From NCBI RefSeq assembly GCF_024713975.1, contig NC_091099.1:5458501-5522500 (forward strand): a stretch of 64,000 nt of DNA, given 5' to 3'. Positions 1 to 11,399 of this stretch are shown here, in pieces. Numbering within the stretch: position 1 is the first letter of the stretch; every line of letters starts with the position of its first letter. The stretch comes from Paralichthys olivaceus. Taxonomy: Eukaryota > Chordata > Actinopteri > Pleuronectiformes > Paralichthyidae. The notes beneath the pieces were generated by a model. The model did not search any database. It was not told the origin of the DNA and saw nothing but the letters and a program-made list of their open reading frames with translations. The position numbers and the translations under genes were made by a program.

Positions 1-428
1 AGTCTTTACATAAATACTATGATGTATTCATGAGTTAGATACCAAGAGAGAATCCATTATAAGTCAGGAAAACCTGCATCTACATGTACTAAAAAAAGCA
101 ACTCAAATATAATTACTCAAAATGAATAAGGCCAACAGATCTAATAACTACTTCCTCTTTCAAATCATAACACACTCTCTGCTGCTGTTCTAACTCATTT
201 TTTCCAGTTACTCATCTTGAATCTTTCAAACCTCCACACCACTTTGTAGAACCAGTCATACAAACAATTGTAGTAGCTTACAACCTAAACAATACAATCA
301 ACTATTCTATAATTGCTGTGAACACTGCCCTACTCATACTGTAAGCATTGTTCTTAAAAGATAACATGAGATCAACACAAACACTGTTTCAAAACAAGGG
401 AATAAGATCTATAACAGTATATACTCAC

Positions 429-1241
429 AGCCATGAAATTGGCCAATGTGCTGTCGATGTCAGCTGACTGGTTGTGTTGAGAATTTGCAGTCGAGCGTTG
501 AGAGTCTCCCGCATCGTCATCGTCACTGTCCTCATATGCTCCGAGCAGGGACAAGCCTTCTACAGGTGGACACAAAACAACTCTGCTCAATCAAACTGCA
601 TGTATTTTTCTTTCTACCACTGCCTGTCAGCCCTTTAACCACAATTCACAATTTATCACAAAACCTTAACAAGGACCCCAGATATTAAGACAGAGCTTTG
701 GTCCCCATGAGACAATGTCAGTGTTTATGCTGGAAAACATACTAATACACACAATAAACCGTGCACACACACTCTCTCTCACTCTCTCTCTCTCACACAC
801 ACACACACAGTTCCTTTACCTGTGGCCTTCACTGTGGGCGCCTTCATGTTTGTGCGGCTCTCTCTCGTGAATCTGTGTCCGTCGCCCTCCTGCTCGTCTG
901 CAAATCACAACAGCCACGAAGTTAACGTCGAGCTGCACGGAGCTAACGGGTCGTTCACAACCTGGCTAACTGTTAGCAGCTAGCGCCGATCACCCACACG
1001 GTCCTCACACTCCTGCACAGAGCGAATAAAACGCCCCGGTGTTGAATCGTTGCTTAGCTTAGTTCGGTTTGAGTTAACTCACCCACTTATTTGTCATAAG
1101 CTTGTTTTTTTGGCAAGCCATCAACACCTGCTAGCTTGCTACCCGCTAGCTTAGCAAACTAGCTATTAGCTGATACCACTGAATGGAACAAATATAACGT
1201 GTTTCTCACTTGGTTTATTGCGCTAATACGCATTTTAGTTG

Positions 1242-1284
<43 letters not shown>

Positions 1285-1523
1285 TATAAACAAATCCGAC
1301 AGCTAAAATTAATCTTTTTTTGAATGTGTTCGTTCTTCACACTTGTAGCATTTAGCCGCTAGCTAACCTGAAGCTAACAAAGCTGCGGGTTTGTTTTACC
1401 ATCAGATCCCGAGGCTGCCTCATCCCTCTCCCCGGTGTTGCCAACGCGGAGCCCCGGGGGTGAGAGCTGTAGGATCGTTCTCCGACCGACCGTTCCACCC
1501 GTGAGGCGAGTTTTCTTCCCCAT
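429..1523 (-). CDS. fnbp4: Formin-binding protein 4, N-terminal part (first three coding exons; the rest lies beyond the left edge)
   Basis: FNBP4 is a nuclear WW-domain protein that binds the proline-rich region of formins; only its N-terminus is in the window. Coding exons, in minus-strand order, are 1400-1523, 820-897 and 429-559, with GT-AG borders and continuous phase (1, 1, 0). The product starts MGKK and continues with a T-I-L-Q-L-S-P-P-G motif, as in the mammalian protein. The third exon carries LLGAYEDSDDDD and later DIDSTLANF, both hallmarks of FNBP4. I chose the start at 1523 because MGKK is the family's N-terminus, although an in-frame Met lies 69 bases upstream. The next exon was not found between 1 and 428, so it should lie off the window. 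The gene is head to head with the seipin gene. WW domains are not covered here. Confidence 0.9.
1243..1279. repeat. (AT)n microsatellite in fnbp4 intron 1
   Basis: Pure alternating A/T tract of about 35 bases between fnbp4 exons 1 and 2. Confidence 0.9.
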
Positions 1524-1908
1524 CGCTGGCATGAAGGCCTGCACCCCGAGCAACGCTGGCGTCGGTGTAGCGGTGATGATCGGAGCTGCCACAAAAAGAA
1601 GAAGGCATCGACTTCCGGGTCACAATGTTTACCGAGGAGGAGGAAGAAGAAGAAGGAACACGGTGTCTTGTTTGTGTTCCATCGGTTCTGTGGTGACAGC
1701 AGCTAAGTTGTTAACGAGCTTAGAAAACCTTCCATCCGCACAAGAGGAGCTGACAACTAAACTAAACAACCCGGGACAGTTTGTGTTTTTAAAGTGTAGC
1801 TAGCCGGTGCACCAAAGCTAACACTGGAGTGTGAAGTTGAACAAACATGACATGGAGGAGTGAGGATAATCGATTAGCCCCGTGCTCCTGGAAGAGGACA
1901 ACCCACTG
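1524..1908. promoter_or_regulatory. Shared head-to-head promoter region of fnbp4 and the seipin gene
   Basis: The 385 bases between the fnbp4 start codon (minus) and the seipin start codon (plus) must hold both 5' ends unless one gene has a distant leader exon. An ETS-type site, ACTTCCGG, lies at 1611-1618. GC and CpG content is raised across about 1430-2050. No TATA box is obvious. This matches the usual form of a bidirectional CpG promoter; transcription start sites cannot be read from sequence alone. Confidence 0.6.
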
Positions 1909-3171
1909 ATGTATGAACATAAAGACCCACCTCGGAGGCAGCAGTCAGCGGGAGCCGGAGGAGGAACAAGCGCCCAAACCGGGAGCAGAAGCACGTCGGT
2001 GAGTTCCGTATCAGACTCGATGGGGGCAGCGATGGGACCCGCGCTGCACTGGCTGCACGATGTGGCGGCCGTGACTCTCCTCAAAGCCCGGAGGACTCTG
2101 TTTCAAGCCGCCATCCTGTTCTGCGTCCTGGGTCTGCTGCTCTGGGTGTCCATCTTCCTCTACGGGAGTTTCTACTACTCCTACATGCCCACCGTGAGCT
2201 TCTCCACCCCCGTGCACTTCAGCTACTCCTCGGATTGTGAAGCCTCGGGGCCAAGGCTCTGCTCGTTCCCCATGGCCAACATCTCCTTCACGAAGAACAA
2301 CAAGGCCCCGGTGATGGCGTATGGCCAGCCTTACAGAGTGTCTCTGGAGCTGGAGATGCCCGAGTCTCCGGTGAATGAGCAGTTGGGGATGTTCATGGTC
2401 CGGATGTCTGGCTATACCAAGAGTGGGAGCATTGTCTCCTCAGTGATGAGATCTACGATGCTGCATTACCGCTCCAGCCTGCTGCAGACCCTGAGCACTC
2501 TCCTCTTCTCACCCTTACTCCTGGCCGGGATGGCCGAACAGAAGCAGCTCATAGAAGTGGAGCTCTACTCGGACTACGTGACCAATGCCAATCAACCCAC
2601 TGCAGGTGCCATCATCGAGCTCCACTCCAGACAAGTGCAGATCTACTCGTCTCAGCTCCGGATCCATGCCTACTTCACTGGCATACGTTACATTCTATAC
2701 AACTTCCCCCTGACATCTGCAGTCATCGGTGTGGCCTCCAACTTTGCCTTCCTCAGTGTCATCGTGCTCTTCAGCTATTTGCAGTTCATATGGGGGGGGA
2801 TCTGGCCTCCAGACCAAGTGAGGGTCCGGGTGATGATTGGAGACAACACCCGCATCCAGCAGAGGAGAGAGGAGGCCCGGAAACGCATGGATCGGGAAAA
2901 CTCGAATAAAGAACTTGATGTTCCTAAAGTGATTGGTCCTGTGAATGAAGCGTCTGACTTCCAGGGAACTGACACAGCAGCGGTGGAGCCGTCAAAGAAG
3001 GACTCAGTTATCCGAGATGCCTGCGGGCCTGATGCGCCTGATACCAAGGAAAAAGGGTCTCATGACTCTGAGGGGCCCGATGAGAAAGACGTGTCAGGTG
3101 GATGCCCGCTGCCTGAGCCACAGAACGAGACAACACTCCGACAAAGACCTGGACCCTGGATGAGCCTGTGA
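1909..3171 (+). CDS. bscl2: Seipin, intronless gene
   Basis: Seipin is an ER membrane protein that oligomerises at ER-lipid droplet contacts and controls droplet formation. This uninterrupted frame encodes 420 residues: a Gly/Arg-rich cytosolic N-terminus, transmembrane segment 1 at about residues 65-89 (ending [14 protein letters not shown], a seipin signature), a luminal domain, transmembrane segment 2 at about 268-292 and an acidic C-terminal tail ending near LRQRP, as in mammals. The N-I-S sequon at residues 124-126 matches the conserved glycosylation site mutated in human seipinopathy. The ATG at 1909 is the first in frame after an in-frame stop at 1867-1869. Mammalian BSCL2 has many introns and this copy has none, suggesting a retrogene or the fish bscl2-like paralogue; which of the two fits the symbol is not settled. 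Confidence 0.93.
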   Translation: MYEHKDPPRRQQSAGAGGGTSAQTGSRSTSVSSVSDSMGAAMGPALHWLHDVAAVTLLKARRTLFQAAILFCVLGLLLWVSIFLYGSFYYSYMPTVSFSTPVHFSYSSDCEASGPRLCSFPMANISFTKNNKAPVMAYGQPYRVSLELEMPESPVNEQLGMFMVRMSGYTKSGSIVSSVMRSTMLHYRSSLLQTLSTLLFSPLLLAGMAEQKQLIEVELYSDYVTNANQPTAGAIIELHSRQVQIYSSQLRIHAYFTGIRYILYNFPLTSAVIGVASNFAFLSVIVLFSYLQFIWGGIWPPDQVRVRVMIGDNTRIQQRREEARKRMDRENSNKELDVPKVIGPVNEASDFQGTDTAAVEPSKKDSVIRDACGPDAPDTKEKGSHDSEGPDEKDVSGGCPLPEPQNETTLRQRPGPWMSL

Positions 3172-4408
3172 ATCATGCATTGCACACAACTACAGTACAG
3201 TAGAGTATGATCATATGCTAAATAATGTCCCATCACTCTTCAGCAGATAAGTTATTTGGCAGAACTACTGATATACCTCCTGTTACAGTTGGCACAAATA
3301 CAGATGCATGAGAATATATATTACCTGTGTCATTTAAGCTTACAAACTGCAGTTTATTGCCTTGTCTTAAAAAAGTTAACCTCATTGTAAGTTAGACCTC
3401 TGCTAATGCATTTCTGCTAATTGTCTTCAGAGGAGACAGACTGTCCTAAACAGCATGTTACAGTCGTCTCATGTTTGTGTTTTGGGTGTGTCCGTAGCAT
3501 GAGGTGCTACATTCCAGCTCCATCTTGTCCAACGTTGTAGCAGGAATTACTTGATTCATTTTTAAGTCTGATGAACCTGCTTATTTTTCTGGTAAGTTGG
3601 CATTTTCCCGCTCAGCCAAAAATAAGGGTCGTACACATTCTGACAATCCTCCCATAAAAAAAGTGGGAAAGTATCTCTCTGAGTTACTGATTCCACGTCG
3701 CTGCTGCGCACTGGAAGTAAAATTTTAAACATGAAATTCGACATCCAGAACTTAACACCCGTTTGGAGGAGAAACATACACATGCCTCGTGATGTTTTCT
3801 TTTTCAGAGACTCTTTCAGACCGATTAGATTTGGAAAATTTGCCGAGAAAAAAGTTCCTTTGTTTTCAAAAACCTTCTAGGAACATGCAAATGTTTCAGC
3901 CTGACAGATACAATGAATGTGTTTGTATGTTTTCTTATTTTTCATCACACAAATAGAGATGTTCTGTCACGGTTAAAGGCCGTTTTCTCTGCCGTGACAG
4001 ATGGAATTAACGCTTTTACAAAGTTGGTCTTCATTCCATCTGATCTATGTGTTCTGCGGGGTCAGGGTTACGCAGTGTTAGACTGTTACAGTAGTCTATA
4101 CTCTGCAGTTATATGTTGTAAGAAAGTGGTATTTATTGTGTTTTCATCAAAGAACCAAACATTTTAAATGGATCTTTTAAGAAATAGAAGTTTGTTAATG
4201 GGTCTGTTGATTGATCATTTATGAACGTGAAGGAGAATTGAAACGACTGTTGTTCAAATTGTGTCGTTTTAGGAGTTTGTAGCAAAGATATTATTATGAA
4301 GCACTTATCACTTGTTCATCTTGGCTTCCTGTTTTTCAGAATATTCTGCTCAGTGCCTCTGGTGTTACATGAGTCTGTGTTATTTATGCACTGATACTAA
4401 ATTAAACA

Positions 4409-4414
4409 AATAAA
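4409..4414 (+). terminator. Polyadenylation signal AATAAA, seipin gene
   Basis: A canonical AATAAA lies 1.24 kb after the seipin stop codon, inside an A/T-rich stretch. It is the first good signal on this strand downstream, so 3172 to about 4430 is probably the 3' UTR. Confidence 0.55.
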
Positions 4415-4429
4415 CTTTTACTTCAACTA

Positions 4430-6201
4430 AATCTTTTTCTGTCTCTTTTACATAACTGTAGAAAAAACCACTATCTTATGAAAGTGACGTTTACAGGAAA
4501 GTCTGCTATTTGTGTCTATGATCAGTCAGCGTGCCACACCCAGTGCACCTGATTCTATCCTCTTAAAAACCACTCTGCCTCCACATCCAGTCTCTGCCAC
4601 CACAAACCCACTGATCTTCACTGCTCACAGCTTGTTTTGCTGGAGATGCTTCATGTTGAGGGACTGGAAGTGAGACCGCTGTCAAGGCATCCTTTGGTCA
4701 GTACACCTTGGATAGCTTGTGGCCCTTGTCCTACCCAGTCATGTGTGATTCTTCCCCATGGAGCCCCTGTGATTGCTGTGCAATAAATTCATAAAGGGGA
4801 CAAAAGCAAACTTGGTAATACAATATGAATTCAAATGTGTGTGTGTTGTAAGAGAGGCAGCATGTGTGTATGAATTGGATCATGGGGGTGGAGGTTGTCA
4901 AATGATAATATATAATACATGTACTGTACATAAATGCTAATATATCTATACATTCCACACTTTACCATTTCAGAATGGCCGAGGCCCCTGTCTCTGAGCT
5001 CCGCACCAGCTCCTTCAACTTATTATTTACACAGATATTTCAATGTGTAGAAATGTCTTAAAGTCTATCGAGGGAAACACAAGACACTCAAGCCAAAGCG
5101 AGATGCTATAACATCATCAAGAGGTTTATCTTTGACTTAGAGAAATACGTCTTTATACACTCAACCTGTGAAATCATTCCAACTAACAACAAAATTGTCC
5201 TTAAGCTGAGTGTGAGCTGAGAATACAATAGTTCAGTTTGTGCAACCAATTTGAAATGATCACATTTCCAGTAAATTAGTTGATATGCAGCCAATTTAAT
5301 TCCCTCTTTTGTTGAAAAAGATTAAAAATGTGCCAAATGATAAATTGTGCATTGATATTTAATCTTGTTTACAGAACATTTTCCTGGTACATAGCGGCAT
5401 GAGAGAGCTGCCTTTATGATCTGTTTCTAACCAGAACCTTATGGCAATGATATTAGGGCCCAGGAGCAGCCTTTATCCAAAGCCACAGCCCCAATTTGTC
5501 AGATGAATTATGCATTGGTCTGGATAAGGAGTGCTCTAATTGACTCAAACCATCAATCACTTGTATTAAAAACCTCACATTTAGCCTCAGCAGGTACAGA
5601 TATTATCTCAGACTCTTGAACAAGAAAATCCTTTTCTCAGTCTCTGCAGTACAAAGTATGAACTCACAATTAAACCTTGAGTTTGGTGCAATCTCACTGT
5701 TGTTGATTTAATGATTACATTGTATATATGCATCATGGATATCTGAAGCTAGGCAACCCATATACGATCTGCAGCCTCAGCAACAAGTAACTACATATTC
5801 AAATTAATGGAAAACTAGGAATGCCAGAATTACTATTTACTATATTTGTATTTGTAGATGAAATGGTAAGAATCTTTGTGAAAAACAAAAAAATCTAATG
5901 TTATTCAATTTCATCCCTGTATGTTTTTTGTTTGTTGGTTCCACCAAGTTGAGGGATGAAGTAGGTCAGAGAAAGGTTAAGTTTTGGTGTAGATCTAGAG
6001 CTGAGAGTGGAGCCAGGAACTATTTTTTAAACATTGCACAATAGACACAGTTTTTCCAGGGAACATAGATCTAGGTGATCTAGACTGCTTTCATATAGCA
6101 ATGTCACTGCTGTTGACACCGATCATATGAAGGCATTTACAGGTTTATAAATTCCAATAAGAGACATTTCATCAGTATCAGTAACATTTATATAACCTAT
6201 T
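4430..6201. other. Intergenic region between seipin and lrrc10
   Basis: I see no convincing coding exon here. The open frames are short, lack homology that I recognise and lack splice context. The stretch at about 5455-5560 has balanced base composition without repeats and could be conserved non-coding sequence, but that needs a cross-species alignment. Confidence 0.4.
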
Positions 6202-6207
6202 TTTATT
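6202..6207 (-). terminator. Polyadenylation signal of lrrc10 (AATAAA on the minus strand)
   Basis: TTTATT on the plus strand reads AATAAA on the minus strand, about 210 bases after the lrrc10 stop codon. This is a typical spacing for a short 3' UTR. Confidence 0.55.
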
Positions 6208-6416
6208 TCAAGGTTCAAGTGTCACACAGGCCATGCTTTTGGACAACTTATCTATCAGTGTCTCATATTACAACACATATGACTGGCTTTGCCGTATATG
6301 GGCCAAAGACCATCAGCCTGATGTACAACACACCTCTCTGCTCTAAGTGTTCCACTTGAATGTCATCCTGTGCTGGCAGCCGCCACCAAGGCTGAAGGTC
6401 ATTTTGTTCCTTCACC

Positions 6417-7241
6417 CTAAATGTTGTGCTCCTCTTCCGGTTGTATCTCCACAACCTCGGCTGTGGTCTCACTGGCTGCTTTTGACCCATCTTCTTCCTG
6501 CTCATCATCTGAGCAATCCGCCCAGCGTCCCACCCTCCTCACTCCCTCGCCTACCGCTGGGGCGTTAACACAGGGGTTGTGGTCGTAAATGACAAGTTTT
6601 AACCCCTGCATGTGAGACAGGGCTGGGAAGCGGCGTATTTTGTTCCGATCCACATCAAGGACAGCTAGAAAGTGCATTTCCAGCAACACTGGTGGAAACT
6701 CCGACAGCTGGTTCCCAGCAAGCCAGATGCTTCTTAGCTCTTCCAGTTGTCCAAGTTCTTGTGGTAAACTCCGTATCTGGTTATACCCGAGGTGTAGGGT
6801 CTTGAGATTGGAAAGCTCACAGACCACCTCAGGGAAAACAGTGAAACAGTTAGTCTCCAGCCACAGAGTGTTGAGTTCCTTGAGCGCTCTCAGTTCACTG
6901 GGGAGGTAGTAAAGCCTGTTGTTACCTAGGTAAAGGATGCTGAGCTGAGGCAGTCGGCAGACAGCTGCTGGGAGCTCTTCGAAGCAGTTAAAGTCGAGGG
7001 CCAGCAGCTGCAGCTTCCTCAGCCCCTGCAGATCAGCAGGTAAAGTGCTGAGGTTGTTGTCACTCAGGTAAAGCTTCACCAGCTCATCAAAGACACAGGC
7101 AGCAAGAGGCAGCCGACGCAGCTGCCGACTGCTCAGGTCCAGGGTCCGATCGAGAGGCATCTCTTTCAGGTCCCCCACTAAGAAGCGTTGACAGCGCTCT
7201 GAGGGAATCAAGGCGATGACACCTCGCATGACATTACCCAT
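6417..7241 (-). CDS. lrrc10: Leucine-rich repeat-containing protein 10
   Basis: LRRC10 is a cardiomyocyte-restricted leucine-rich repeat protein linked to sarcomeric actin and Z-disc function; loss causes dilated cardiomyopathy in mice. The frame encodes 274 residues in one exon, as in mammals (277). It begins MGN and has about seven LRRs between residues 30 and 215, each of the LxxLxLxxNxLxxLP type, including KLYLSDN, LALDFN and LYLGNN. A conserved C-terminal block, LKLVIYDHNPC and GVRRVGRW, precedes an acidic tail. These features favour LRRC10 over LRRC10B. An upstream in-frame Met at 7265 would add eight residues, but the family starts at MGN, so 7241 is preferred. In mammals LRRC10 lies close to CNOT2, the next gene here. 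Confidence 0.95.
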   Translation of the reverse strand: MGNVMRGVIALIPSERCQRFLVGDLKEMPLDRTLDLSSRQLRRLPLAACVFDELVKLYLSDNNLSTLPADLQGLRKLQLLALDFNCFEELPAAVCRLPQLSILYLGNNRLYYLPSELRALKELNTLWLETNCFTVFPEVVCELSNLKTLHLGYNQIRSLPQELGQLEELRSIWLAGNQLSEFPPVLLEMHFLAVLDVDRNKIRRFPALSHMQGLKLVIYDHNPCVNAPAVGEGVRRVGRWADCSDDEQEEDGSKAASETTAEVVEIQPEEEHNI

Positions 7242-9870
7242 CTTCCTAAACTGTCCCTGACCCACCCCTGGTCCTCCACACCAAAATAGTGCCAGGCAAG
7301 GGTTGAACTCACGCAGGCTGTTGGCATCTTTTAGAGAATTTCATGGCGTCCAAATAATTCTCCTCCACTCTGGAGTTCTGACCTTGAAAACATGAAAAAT
7401 TAAAGTTAATAACAATTGAATACATCTGTGTGATAATGGATCATGTAGCTGCATGCAGCAGCAATTACATGATTATGATGCTGTGATAAAAGCCAAACCG
7501 ATGAGCTATTTAAGACAATATCATCATTAGTCATCAAAAAGAAAACAGACAACATAATGAGCATGGAGGTGATCATTACAAGTTTGAAAAAACACTTACT
7601 TTCCAATGTTATCCTGCTGATTTCCACGACTCTCAGCATCTCCAACAGAAAGCCATTTGTTTATCCAACTTAATGGGCTGAAAACCTATTGCATTCCCTG
7701 GACAGTTATTCCCCAGCGCACTCGCCTCGCTATCTCCTGGTGGCTCTGAGCTTTGCCCTGACTTTCATGGCGATAGCAACCACTGGCTGCGCTCTCCTCC
7801 CCATTTGTGCCTAATGACTTTCCCCCCCTTCTTCTCCAAGATGACAGAGGTGGTAGAGAGAGAGAGAGACAGGGAGGAGCAGGGTGCCAGGGATAAGCTC
7901 GAGAAGTGCTCTGTGATAAAAGAGCAGCAAAGGTCATTTACATTCTGTTTTAATCGGCCCGGATGCTGTCCTGGATCTGTGCCACCGGGCCAGACAAGTG
8001 GGCCCCCACAGAGGGATAATGTCAGGAATTTGTCAATGTTCACAGCAAGAACAAAGAGGGAGCTTGTGTGTTTTACTCCCACTTAGGTTGTAGTGAATCA
8101 TTACATTATTTTGAAATGTTTCTGCAGGGAAGGGAAATTAAGTTACTGGGCAAAACTATGAGAGGCATATTGAAGTGTGTTCAAGGGTGTGTGGCTCTCA
8201 AGATCTGGGTTTTGTTGGTGCCACATTGTACGTCTTTTTGAACGGCTTGGACATGTTGAGTCATTGAGGCATCGAGACCTCAGTGCCATAAACACTCTAA
8301 TCCTCCAAATCCAAGTTCAAGCTCAAGTTTAGCTAGTTTGACTCCTGTCTGTGAAGTCACAGGTCATCCATGCCAGCCAGAGATGTGATTTGCCCATGTC
8401 GTCTTCATACCTTCATTTGTGCTATTTTCCAACCAGATAAAACTGGGGAGGAATTTAATTTTCCTTATCTCATTGGCAATGGTTGCCCCCCCCCCCCCAT
8501 CTGTTTTTGCTCACTGACAGATTGTTTTTAGCACTTGTGCCTCTCCTTATCCACTCACTGCATGGGGGGCCTCAAAGAGCAGAGAAACTCGTGACTGCAT
8601 AATATACCCTGTCCATGGCAGAGATTGCAATATGGCATAGCTTAAATTGATTGTCCCATTAGGTATTAATGGATGATGGACTGTCATTAAATATGCTTTT
8701 AAATATGCTGCGCTTTTCCTTCTAAAACGATTAAATGTCTGCAGTGAAAAAAGGTCTATACAGCACCAAATCTAAATCCATCACTAAACCAGCTTTGTCA
8801 TTATTTTTAAAATTAAGAAAGAGAAGAAGCTTCATTTTCTCTCATTTTTAAAGGCAGGCCAAGCCCTAATTGTAGATAACAAAGTATCTGGGTCACATCA
8901 TTATGGATAATTTATGCGATGTTGATGATGTGCATTGTCAGTGCTGTAAACTGTGCTCATGTGTTCAGATGCACTTCAGATGTTAAATAGCACTTTATTA
9001 GAGTCTACCATACTCCACCGTACTTCTAACTAGATTGCTCCCTTCATCACTGTCAAACTATTTCTTATACACACAAACACTTAAAACGTTGCACTTCATT
9101 CTGTCTGTCCTGGGGGAGGGATCCCTCACACGTGGCTCTCTCTGAGGTTTCTCTGTTTGCTTCTCCTACTAACAGGTTTTTTTTTTTCTTCTTGATAAAC
9201 GTTTAAATATTCTGTGTGTCAGATTTAAGTGAAAGGATCTATTGGAAGACATTTAATATAAAATCATCCACATGATGTTTTCACCAGTGTGTTTCCTCTA
9301 AATGGTACAAACTGTTGTTGTCTTGACCCTAGAATGAGCCCTTTATATTGAAATACTTTATATTTACACTAGACCAGGCCCTCCCTACGGAGGCCACCGT
9401 GTTCTTTACAATAGTGCAGACTGGACAAACTAAACAACTTTTTTAATTTTAACTAAAGTCTGCCACTGGTTCTCCTTCATGTGTGAAGGGGAGGTCTGAG
9501 GTGACAGGTATTCAGCCGCAACATTCAACTTCACCATTAGATGTCACTAAATTCTGCACACTGAACCTTTAAGGACAGAGGAGGTTGCACCTTGTTAAGC
9601 CTGATGACACAACCTGTGATTTGTGGACTATATAATACATTTTGATTGAAATCTATGATTGATGATGATGATAACAATAATAACAACAATAATCATTATC
9701 GTTATTATTATTATTCTAATTATTACTTTCTCTAGAGATGTGATGAAAACGCCCCGTGTGTTTCTCTTTGTCACGTCTGTGCTGAGTTAAATAACTTTTT
9801 CTGTGTACGGAAGTGGTCAGCAGGTTGTAAGGTCAGAGGGTAAAGGCTATCCCTGTTTCGATTTAGAATA
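7242..9870. other. Upstream flank of lrrc10 and intergenic region before cnot2
   Basis: No coding exon is supported. GATA-type motifs lie at about 8432-8437 (AGATAA) and 8464-8469 (TTATCT). They could serve a cardiac gene transcribed from the minus strand, but such motifs are common by chance. A C homopolymer occurs near 8484-8499 and an A/T-rich trinucleotide tract near 9660-9720. A SINE- or MITE-like repeat is annotated separately at 9375-9575. Confidence 0.4.
9375..9575. repeat. Dispersed short repeat, SINE- or MITE-like
   Basis: The segment ends with a phrase (ATGTCACTAAATTCTGCACA, then CTGAACCTTTAA) of a type that recurs widely in fish genomes. A diverged relative of its end (TTAAATTACACACTGGACC, then TTTAA) occurs at about 36420-36450 in slc41a2 intron 6. 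Class and borders are not established. Confidence 0.35.
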
Positions 9871-10227
9871 CACACAGCCATCTTGGATCTAACGAAGCGA
9901 AGGGAAATTGATGCGGTGAGGCTCCTTTACTTCTTTCTCTCCACACGTAAAAGGCTCCGAACAAAATTCAACCCGCCAGCACGAGCCGGTCCCCCCGAGG
10001 TTTCCTTCTGTTTCCACTCGGAGCAGCTCGTTAGCTCGAAGCTCCAGCAGAGCAAAGCTACTGCTGCTGCTGCTGCTGCGGACGGAGCGTAAAGTAAAGC
10101 GAGGAAACGGACAGCTGTCCGGGTACATGGAGGCAGAGACGGCCCGTGTCACCGTCCGATACTGACCGCGGCTGTGCAACCGAGTCCGGGTGATTTGTGC
10201 TGGAGAGGTGTCGGTGTGTTAGCTCCG
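9871..10227 (+). promoter_or_regulatory. cnot2: cnot2 promoter and probable non-coding first exon
   Basis: A YY1-like site, GCCATCTTGG, lies at 9877-9886 and is followed by GC-rich sequence, a pattern typical of housekeeping promoters. A good donor, CCG|GTGAGG, follows position 10227, so 9885-10227 is a plausible leader exon. A weaker donor lies near 10089. The exact start site is unknown. Confidence 0.45.
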
Positions 10228-11321
10228 GTGAGGGTAGCCGCTTAGCTACCTATGCTAACGCAGGGTGATTACAGCTAGCCTGCTAGCGTTAGCTGCTCCA
10301 CTGTTGGCTAACTAGCCCGTTAGCACTGCTGCTGCCCCTTCTCTCTCTCAACTGTGTCAAATTAGCTAAATGTGCATCAATTAAACCTAAAACTCGTTCA
10401 AGAGCTACAAGAAGCTACTTACCTGTTAGCCGGGCTGTAAGAAAACACAAAACTTCATTTTGTAAATGGAAGTTCATCATCTTGTTCTCATTGAAACCAG
10501 ACACACAACTGTTCAAAACTTTCTCTCAACAACGATTTGATGCCAAACATGTCTCTGTGTATTTACGTAGAAACGAGAATAACAAATGCACGTGGAGTTT
10601 ACTTGCACTCATGGAAACTAGTGTCCTGTGTATAAAAAGTGAATTTAACATTATGTCTTTGTATTGTCAGTGAAGAGCTAATGGACATTAGAAGATGTTT
10701 TAACCTAGTGTGGTGAAACTTGCGTCGTTCAAAGTATTGGGAACATTCAGGTTTGAAGAAATCAATGTTGGAGATGTTCAGTTCCATTGTTTCCTTCCTG
10801 ACACGACGATCGGACGATACAGGAAATCAGCCATTAGTGCATTTAGAAAATAACAACCTATATGCTATAGTTCAACAGCTGCATGTCAGTGATGATGGCT
10901 GTCATCGTGTGTTGCAGTTGTGTTGTGCATACAGTACACGTGGCCTTTTTACTTGTGGTACTTTACGGTGTATTGCCAACATTACTGACGTTTTAGCGAG
11001 ATCTGTCGGATGCTGCTTCACAGGAAATCACCACTTCTATCACCGCTCTAAAAGTGAAGAAAAAGTGATTTCCAGGAAAAGGAAACTGCAGCGTTATCTG
11101 GGTGAAAGTAATATACTTTAAAGACACAGGATTAGATCAGTTCAGAGATTTGTCTACTCGCTGTTGTCCGTCCCTGACATTTTCAGCAGTGTCTGAGGCA
11201 TTTGCGATGCTGATGTAAGGACATCTCTTGTCTAATGCGTTTTTGATTAGATATATTTTAAGTATTAGTTTAGTGAATGAGTTCCCTGACGTCTTCCTCA
11301 GTGCATTTTTAATATCAACAC

Positions 11322-11322
<1 letters not shown>

Positions 11323-11386
<64 letters not shown>
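11323..11386 (+). repeat. (CT)n microsatellite forming a cnot2 polypyrimidine tract
   Basis: An almost pure CT array of about 60 bases ends directly at the acceptor of the first identified cnot2 coding exon (exon start 11388). The array therefore acts as the polypyrimidine tract of that intron. Confidence 0.9.
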
Positions 11387-11399
11387 GGTGACAAAAGGC

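Noticed and set aside
1435-1803. 122-codon plus-strand frame
   Set aside because: Lies opposite fnbp4 exon 1 and the shared promoter; Arg/Ser-rich content reflects GC-rich sequence and no domain is recognisable.
1882-1908. Seipin start at 1882
   Set aside because: Position 1882 is GTG, not ATG. The first in-frame ATG is 1909 and an in-frame stop lies just upstream, so nine residues were removed.
6417-7241. LRRC10B as the identity of the leucine-rich repeat gene
   Set aside because: The MGN start, MPLD and NPCxNAP segments and the adjacent cnot2 match LRRC10 rather than LRRC10B.
10720-11121. 133-codon frame upstream of cnot2 exons
   Set aside because: No recognisable homology, no splice sites that would join it to the cnot2 frame, and it falls inside the 5' intron.
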